Assembly (NCBI RefSeq): GCF_002222055.1 | Contig: NZ_MUGS01000007.1 | Coordinates: 62,001 to 126,000 of the forward strand | Direction: 5' to 3' | DNA length: 64,000 bases | Source: Flavobacterium araucananum | GTDB taxonomy: Bacteria; Bacteroidota; Bacteroidia; Flavobacteriales; Flavobacteriaceae | Shown: in pieces, positions 58,623-64,000 of the stretch | Layout: each line of letters begins with the position of its first letter | Position numbering within the stretch: the first letter of the stretch is position 1 | Notes under the pieces: model-generated | Database searches by the model: none | Told to the model about the DNA's origin: nothing | What the model saw: the letters and a program-made list of their open reading frames with translations, nothing else | Program-made: the position numbers and the translations under genes

Positions 58623-61028
58623 TTACCAGTTTATTTCTAAACTTTCTCCTTTTTTCAAGGTAATAGTTTGTTTTTTGTCTCCGTTTATTAAAGTTGTTTT
58701 CCCTCCTGTTTTCGAAGAAATCGTGACTTTTTTTAGAATTTTATTCTCCCAATTCATTTCGATTTCGAATCCGCCACGGGCACAAATTCCTTTTACGGAT
58801 CCGGTTTCCCATGCGTCTGGCAGAGCAGGTAATAATCTAATTTCGTTTTCGTCAGATTGAATCAGCATTTCTGCAACGGCTGCGGCTCCTCCAAAATTTC
58901 CATCAATTTGAAATGGCGGATGTGCGTCGAATAAATTCGGGTACGTCCCTCCTCCTCTTCTTGGTTTATCAGTTTTCTTTCCGTCAGGGTCTACATATTT
59001 TAATAATTCGCGGAACATTTTATACGCACGATTTCCGTCCCAAAGTCTAGCCCAAAGGTTAATACGCCAACCTTTTGACCAACCGGTTGTTTCGTCGCCT
59101 TTAATTTCTAAAGTCTTTTTTGAAGCTTCGGCTAAATCCGGTGTTTTCTCGGGTGTGATATGATCGCCGGGAAAAAGTCCGAACAATTGCGATTGGTGGC
59201 GGTGTTTGGGATCTTCGTCATTCCAATCAAAATACCATTCCTGCAAATTTCCTTTTTTACCTATTTGATACGGATGAAATTTAGAAAGTGCCAATTCTAG
59301 TTTTGCTCTGAAATCAGCATCGTTATTTAATACTTTTGAGGCTTTTATGGTTTTGTCAAAACATTCTCTTATCATGGCCAAATCAGCCGTTCCGCCGTAC
59401 ATTGTGGCGCCAATAAAACCATCGGGTGCAATGTATTTGTTTTCCGGAGATGTTGACGGCGATGTAATTAGATTTCCGTTTTTATCGGTAACCATCCATC
59501 CTAAAAAAAATTGTGCTGCCCCTTTCATAATGGGATAACCTTCGTTTTTGAGGTAATTTTTATCTTTTGTAAAAGTATAATGTTCCCAAATATGGGTACT
59601 TAGCCAAGCGCCAGACAATGGCCAACACGCCCAACTAGGGTCTTCTTTTCCAAAATTCCCAACCGGATTAGTCATTGCCCATATATCAGAATTATGTGCT
59701 GCTGCCCAACCTTCGTTTACACCATAAAAAGTCTTTGCGGTAACTTTTCCGGTTACCGAAAGATTTTTGATAAAGCTTAAAAGAGGCAAATGCATCTCTG
59801 AAAGATTGGTATTTTCGGCAAGCCAATAATTTTCTTCGAGATTGATATTCATGGTATAATTACTACTCCAGGGCGGGTTTAAATGCGGATTCCAAATACC
59901 TTGTAAATTGGCTGGCACTCCTAAAGTTCTTGAGGAGCTAATTAATAAATAACGCCCGAAATTGAAATAGAGAATTTCCAGGTTTTTATCTTCTTTACCG
60001 TCTGCATATCTCAGTAAACGTTCGTCTGTTGGTAAATCCGGTGCAGTTGTTTTGCCTAAATCTAACGTAACACGATTATAGAATTTTTGATAATCGGCAA
60101 TGTGTGCTTGTTTTACTTCATCGAAAGATTTTGCAAAAGCTTTATTCAGGTTTTGCAATGCAATTGATATATCATCCAGTCCTTCTGTTACCGGATTTTT
60201 GTTAAAACCATTAAAACTTGTAGCAACCGAGACATAAATATAAGCTTCAGTTGCCTCTTTTAAGGTTAATGTAGACCTGGAACTTGTGATTTTTCCGTCT
60301 GCTTTTTTGATTTGAACTAAAGTTGTAAATGTTGTTCCTCTTTCTTTTTCCTGTTCGTATTTTGGTAAAACTGAATATCCCGGATTTTCATGAATTGGAG
60401 CAGATCCGGTCATCACCAGAATATTACCTTTTACTTCAACAGTTGATTTTAATAAACTCCTTAAATCAATATCAAAATTCAAACCTCCTTTTTCGCTGCT
60501 CGTCAATTTAATTACCATGATTTGGTCCGGCGCCGAAACAAAATATTCACGGGTAAATTTTATTCCGTTCATTTCATAACTCACCTTTGATACTGCATTC
60601 GAAATATCAAGTTCCCGATGGTAATTGACTGCTTTTCCCTTATCAGAATTATTGATTTCTAATGTTCCAAGTGGTGCATACGATTCAGAGTTTTTGCCTT
60701 CGATCTTTTTGTTTAGTTCTTCGGCTAGTTTATAGTTTTCGTTTTTTAGGGCTTCGCGAATTGCAGGAATATTTTTGTAGGCTTCCGGATTCATATTCGC
60801 ATTTACGGGTTCACCCGACCAAAGTGTTGCATCGTTCAAATAAATTTTATCTGAATTTGCACCACCAAAAACGGTTGCACCCATTTTTCCGTTTCCTAAA
60901 ACTAAGCTTTCTTCAAAAAATTCTGCTGCCTTATTGTATCCTAAAACATGATTGGATTGTGCTGTCATGTTTAGACAGAAAGAGGTGAAAAGAAAAATGG
61001 CAGCTGTTTTTATGAGGTTTTGATTCAT
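58623..61028 (-). CDS. GH95 family glycoside hydrolase (alpha-L-fucosidase type)
   Basis: 801 residues. Signal peptide (IFLFTSFCLNMTAQ). N-terminal domain with ESLVLGNGKMGATVFGG and IYLNDATLWSGEP, a typical GH95 start. The catalytic barrel carries GIWNPHLNPPWSSNYTMNIN, NLEENYWLAENTNLSEMH, SWACWPLSGAWLSTHIWEHY, SPSTSPENKYIAPDG and HRHQSQLFGLFPG. The end has ARLWDGNRAYKMFRELL and FDAHPPFQIDGNFGG. GH95 enzymes remove alpha-1,2-linked L-fucose or L-galactose from glycans. With the acetylesterase and GH5 next to it, xyloglucan or a similar plant or algal glycan is a likely target. Confidence 0.93.
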   Translation of the reverse strand: MNQNLIKTAAIFLFTSFCLNMTAQSNHVLGYNKAAEFFEESLVLGNGKMGATVFGGANSDKIYLNDATLWSGEPVNANMNPEAYKNIPAIREALKNENYKLAEELNKKIEGKNSESYAPLGTLEINNSDKGKAVNYHRELDISNAVSKVSYEMNGIKFTREYFVSAPDQIMVIKLTSSEKGGLNFDIDLRSLLKSTVEVKGNILVMTGSAPIHENPGYSVLPKYEQEKERGTTFTTLVQIKKADGKITSSRSTLTLKEATEAYIYVSVATSFNGFNKNPVTEGLDDISIALQNLNKAFAKSFDEVKQAHIADYQKFYNRVTLDLGKTTAPDLPTDERLLRYADGKEDKNLEILYFNFGRYLLISSSRTLGVPANLQGIWNPHLNPPWSSNYTMNINLEENYWLAENTNLSEMHLPLLSFIKNLSVTGKVTAKTFYGVNEGWAAAHNSDIWAMTNPVGNFGKEDPSWACWPLSGAWLSTHIWEHYTFTKDKNYLKNEGYPIMKGAAQFFLGWMVTDKNGNLITSPSTSPENKYIAPDGFIGATMYGGTADLAMIRECFDKTIKASKVLNNDADFRAKLELALSKFHPYQIGKKGNLQEWYFDWNDEDPKHRHQSQLFGLFPGDHITPEKTPDLAEASKKTLEIKGDETTGWSKGWRINLWARLWDGNRAYKMFRELLKYVDPDGKKTDKPRRGGGTYPNLFDAHPPFQIDGNFGGAAAVAEMLIQSDENEIRLLPALPDAWETGSVKGICARGGFEIEMNWENKILKKVTISSKTGGKTTLINGDKKQTITLKKGESLEINW

Positions 61029-61433
61029 TTTGCAACGTTTAATAGGTGTCGTTCCTACGGAACTTTATGTTGATTTTCATTTTCAATCAACGGATTAAAA
61101 TCCGTTGCTACAATATGGTTCGTTCCTCCGGAACTTTTAAGAGCCTTCGGCTCGAATTATTTTATAGAAATGGATTTTAATCCGTTCTAATATATGTTTT
61201 TTTATCCTAACAGGTTTCCAAAACCTGTTAGGTATTATTATTTTCACTTTGACATCCGGAATTTTTATACCTAACAGGTTTTGGAAACCTGTTAGGATAT
61301 CGAAACCTAGTTTGCGCGTGAGGGATAGTAGCAAATTACCGAAGTAATGCGGATAGCCCGACCGTATTTGCGAAAGGCGCACATAAGCGGTTTGTTAAAT
61401 AGCGCCTTTTGTAAATGTGGTCACGCCCAAATA
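61029..61433. repeat. Array of palindromic elements between two glycan-utilisation genes
   Basis: No gene in 405 bp. It holds GTTCCTACGGAAC (61051-61063), CAACGGATT-AA-AATCCGTTG (61088-61107), GTTCCTCCGGAAC (61122-61134), GAGCCTTCGGCTC (61141-61153), two 27-bp CCTAACAGGTTT-centred palindromes that are exact reverse complements of each other (61206-61232, 61270-61296), and a long imperfect hairpin ACCGTATTTGCGAAAGGCGC / GCGCCTTTTGTAAATGTGGT (61361-61380, 61402-61421). Confidence 0.85.
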
Positions 61434-63383
61434 TTACTTACTAACTTTATAAATTTCGTTTTCCGTAATCATTTCCCAATTATCCGTTCTGAAAGGCGAC
61501 GCAGGGAATTTTTCTTTGTTGTAAAGATTAATTTCGGTATCATCATCTGCCCAACCGTAACGAATGGCAACGGGATTTTTTACGTTTTCGCTCGAAACTA
61601 CGACTTTATTATTTTTTATAATTGCTTGTGCAGAATGAAAAACTTTGTCTGTTCCTGCAATTTCAAATCCTTTTAGGTTTTCTGAATTATCTGCCGTTGA
61701 TAATCCGCTTCCTGTATTGCCGAAAGTAAGGATAATTTCGTTTCCTTTTATTTCCTGCGACTTAAAAGTTGGTCCGCTATACACTTGCTTTTTGCCGTAA
61801 ACGTTGTTTAATGCAATTGCCGCCAAACGCAAACCTACATCTTGTTTGTTTGTGGGATGAATATCTTTTGCATTACCAATATCTGTAGTCACGACCATTC
61901 CGGTATTGGGTAATTTTAAGGTTTCGAGTTGTGCTTCACGAAGTTCTGCCCAACGACTGCCCACTTTGCTGTTTCCGTTAAACTCATTGAAGGTGGACAA
62001 TTGTACGAAATAAAAAGGAAAATCACCTTGTTCCCATTTTGTTCTCCAGTCTGAGATCATAAGCGGAAATGCTTTTTTGTATTGGTTTGCTCTCCATACA
62101 TTGGCTTCGCCCTGATACCATAAAACGCCTTGAATTGCATACGGAACTAAAGGATTTATCATGGCATTGTACAATAACGAAGGGTAACTATTGGGTGCAA
62201 GTGCAACTTTTACTTGTACTACATTAAATTTCCAAAGTCCTTCGAGTGGTAGATTGGTGTCTTTGAACTGAAGGTGCAAATCAGCAGGATCACCATAGAT
62301 TCCGCCACCGCCAGAATAATCTGCAATACGGACTGCAATTACATTTTTGCCTTCTTTTAAAACTCCCGCAGGAATTTTGTAAACCCGTAGTGCTTCCCAA
62401 ATTTTATTGGTCCCTACCTGAACGCCGTTTACATAGGTTATATCTTCATCGTCTACTTTAGACAAATGCAAAATGGCTTCGCTTTTGGCTTGTTCTGCTG
62501 TTAAAACAATTGTTTTTCGCATCCAGACTACGCCATCAATATTGCCTATTTGCTGGTTTTCCCACAATGAGGGTACTTTTATTTCCGGCCAGTTTTTATC
62601 TTCAAAACCAAATGCTGCAAACTGGTTTTCATTTTCTATAGAAACATCAAAACCCTGAATTTTCTTTATGTGGTCTAAAATAGACTTTTTATAGACTTCA
62701 AAAACGGCATCCATATCAACTTGCGGAACATTGGCAATCATGGCTTTGAAATCATCACTTTTTTCAAAAGCTTCACGGCTTGTCCAGGTTTCTACATTGG
62801 TACCGCCCCAAGAAGTATTTATGATACCGATTGGGATTTTTAATTCGGCATATAATTTCTTAGCAAAAAAGAAACCTGCTGCTGTAAAATCACGAATATT
62901 TTCTTTGTTGGCTACCAGCCATTTTCCTTGTTTTAAATCTTCTTTTGGATTTCCGCTTAAATCCTGCGCTACGCCAAAATGACGAATCAAAGGATAATTA
63001 GAATCTGCCATTTCTTTTTCGGCATTCAGCGTTTTATACATCTGAAATTCCATATTCGACTGACCGCTGCAAATCCAGACTTCGCCAACCAAAACATCTT
63101 TAATAACGATTTTATTTTTTCCTGTAATGGTTAATTCAAAAGGTCCACCAGCTTTTTCGGCTGATAGTTTGATCATCCATTTACCGTTTTTATCGGCTTG
63201 GATTGTTTTGGTTTGTTTGTTAAAATGAACTTCTACTTTTTCATTGGCTTCTGCCCAACCCCAAACCGGAATTTCTTTGTTGCGCTGCAAAACCATTCCG
63301 TCAGAAAACAATAATGGCATTCTAACATTTGCGTTTGCAATGGTACCGAATAGTAAAAAAAGAAAGATTATTTTTTTCTTCAT
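61434..63383 (-). CDS. Sialate O-acetylesterase family protein
   Basis: 649 residues. Signal peptide (IIFLFLLFGTIANA). SGNH-type esterase features: ICSGQSNMEFQM with the nucleophile Ser near 109, NTSWGGTNVETW, VLWYQGEANVWRANQY and TDIGNAKDIHPTNKQDVG for the Asp-His pair. An inserted jelly-roll region (DVTY-type; EDITYVNGVQVGTN) lies in the middle, as in related plant-glycan acetylesterases. In this context it probably removes acetyl groups from a plant or algal polysaccharide so GH95 and GH5 can act. Confidence 0.9.
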   Translation of the reverse strand: MKKKIIFLFLLFGTIANANVRMPLLFSDGMVLQRNKEIPVWGWAEANEKVEVHFNKQTKTIQADKNGKWMIKLSAEKAGGPFELTITGKNKIVIKDVLVGEVWICSGQSNMEFQMYKTLNAEKEMADSNYPLIRHFGVAQDLSGNPKEDLKQGKWLVANKENIRDFTAAGFFFAKKLYAELKIPIGIINTSWGGTNVETWTSREAFEKSDDFKAMIANVPQVDMDAVFEVYKKSILDHIKKIQGFDVSIENENQFAAFGFEDKNWPEIKVPSLWENQQIGNIDGVVWMRKTIVLTAEQAKSEAILHLSKVDDEDITYVNGVQVGTNKIWEALRVYKIPAGVLKEGKNVIAVRIADYSGGGGIYGDPADLHLQFKDTNLPLEGLWKFNVVQVKVALAPNSYPSLLYNAMINPLVPYAIQGVLWYQGEANVWRANQYKKAFPLMISDWRTKWEQGDFPFYFVQLSTFNEFNGNSKVGSRWAELREAQLETLKLPNTGMVVTTDIGNAKDIHPTNKQDVGLRLAAIALNNVYGKKQVYSGPTFKSQEIKGNEIILTFGNTGSGLSTADNSENLKGFEIAGTDKVFHSAQAIIKNNKVVVSSENVKNPVAIRYGWADDDTEINLYNKEKFPASPFRTDNWEMITENEIYKVSK

Positions 63384-63487
63384 TTTATTTGTTATTTAAA
63401 TCAATTAAGTGATATAAGGAAACATAAGCACAAACTATATATGAGGCTTAAATTAACTTATATCACTTACAGGATGAATTTATGTTT

Positions 63488-64000
63488 TTATTGTAATCCT
63501 TCTTTTAAAGCAGTTAACGCCTGAGTATCAAAAACAGTATTATTCGATCGATTGATGAGTCCGAAACCGTTATTTCCTAAACTTCCTTCATCCCAATAAA
63601 AAGGTAATAAACCGTTGGCTTTGGCGGTTTTTACAACTGTTTTTAAATAATAGGCTCTTGAATTTAAATGCAAAGTCAAAGCACTTCCGGTTAGGGTTGT
63701 GCGGCGAATGGCGCCAAACTCTCCTAACAAAACCGGAATTCCTTTGTCTACAAATTGGGTTTTCATGAGTTTAAAGTTTTTCTGTAAATCTGCTTCTTCT
63801 CCAAAACTTGCATTTCGTTCTGTATCTGTTGCTGAATGAAATCCTGCTCCCCAATAGTAGAACATTTTACCCCAGGATTCGTCTTTGGTTAATCCGCCAA
63901 AATTCCATGGAGCATAATAATGCACTTCGACCATCAATCGACTTGCCGTTTTATCTGTTGGCAAAGTGGTCATTAATTTATTTGTTTTTTCAATATCTGT
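63488..64000 (-). CDS. GH5 family glycoside hydrolase, C-terminal part (runs off the window)
   Basis: At least 170 residues, open to the window edge (nine more codons precede the first internal ATG). Visible are VEVHYYAPWNFGGLTKDESW, MFYYWG, VPVLLGEFGAIRR-type GIPVLLGEFGAIRR with the nucleophile Glu, and FYWDEGSLGNNGFGLINR. These match GH5 endoglucanases or xyloglucanases (GH5_4-like) of Bacteroidota. The N-terminal acid/base region is outside. Grouping with GH95 and an acetylesterase suggests xyloglucan use, which remains an inference. Confidence 0.85.
   Translation of the reverse strand, partial: TDIEKTNKLMTTLPTDKTASRLMVEVHYYAPWNFGGLTKDESWGKMFYYWGAGFHSATDTERNASFGEEADLQKNFKLMKTQFVDKGIPVLLGEFGAIRRTTLTGSALTLHLNSRAYYLKTVVKTAKANGLLPFYWDEGSLGNNGFGLINRSNNTVFDTQALTALKEGLQ

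Overview
The window looks like chromosome from a Flavobacterium-type member of the Bacteroidota. The sequence is AT-rich. Promoters match the TTG...TAnnTTTG pattern of this phylum. The gene content also fits: PorZ of type IX secretion, a CarboxypepD_reg/TonB receptor, the Bat aerotolerance operon, DUF3108, and glycan-degradation genes. I found no rRNA, tRNA, CRISPR array, transposase or prophage gene.

Layout. 1-8.5 kb: the edge of an acyltransferase, porZ, gdhA, a predicted outer-membrane protein, cystathionine gamma-synthase, a DUF4163/DUF3298 lipoprotein and an AlbA_2-type protein. 8.8-10.7 kb: two oxidoreductases. 10.9-20.4 kb: one co-directional moxR-DUF58-batA-batB-batC-batD-batE envelope operon. 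20.5-26.7 kb: 5-formyl-THF cyclo-ligase, an M14-like deacylase, uvrC and a patatin/barrel protein. 26.9-31.5 kb: aromatic amino-acid catabolism (hmgA, hppD, tryptophan 2,3-dioxygenase). 31.5-42.8 kb: housekeeping genes including an M23 peptidase, pgi, a TonB receptor, rlpA, dinB, a YicC-type RNase, gmk and nadD. 42.9-50.5 kb: a long minus-strand cluster for NAD and ADP-ribose metabolism plus RNA repair. 50.6-53.7 kb: LysR, a DJ-1 protein and a YqhD-like dehydrogenase. 54-58.3 kb: gpsA, pheS, cvpA and small conserved genes. 58.6-64 kb: GH95 fucosidase, acetylesterase and GH5, apparently part of a glycan-utilisation locus that continues beyond the window.

The most interesting region is 42.9-50.5 kb. 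A NUDIX/winged-helix regulator of NrtR type precedes a divergent PRPP synthetase gene. Between them lies a TTG-N19-TATATTTG promoter with two 21-bp inverted repeats whose centres are 52 bp apart. Downstream come a coiled-coil protein, a von Willebrand A protein, a truncated adenylosuccinate-synthetase relative lacking the aspartate-binding loop, a NADAR protein, a 39-codon ORF, an RNA 2'-phosphotransferase (kptA) broken by an in-frame TAA, a metallophosphatase and nicotinamide phosphoribosyltransferase. Read together, this is a salvage loop. KptA would spend NAD and release nicotinamide and an ADP-ribose phosphate, NADAR and the phosphatase could process the ADP-ribose product, and Prs plus NadV would rebuild NMN. 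The roles of the PurA-like, vWA and coiled-coil proteins are unknown.

The second theme is the intergenic DNA. Many gaps, including those inside operons, are filled by inverted repeats built from short degenerate words. The same word families recur at distant loci and some copies are nested in others. A separate element of about 85 nt with conserved ends and a variable hairpin sits just after hmgA and exactly at the pheS stop codon.
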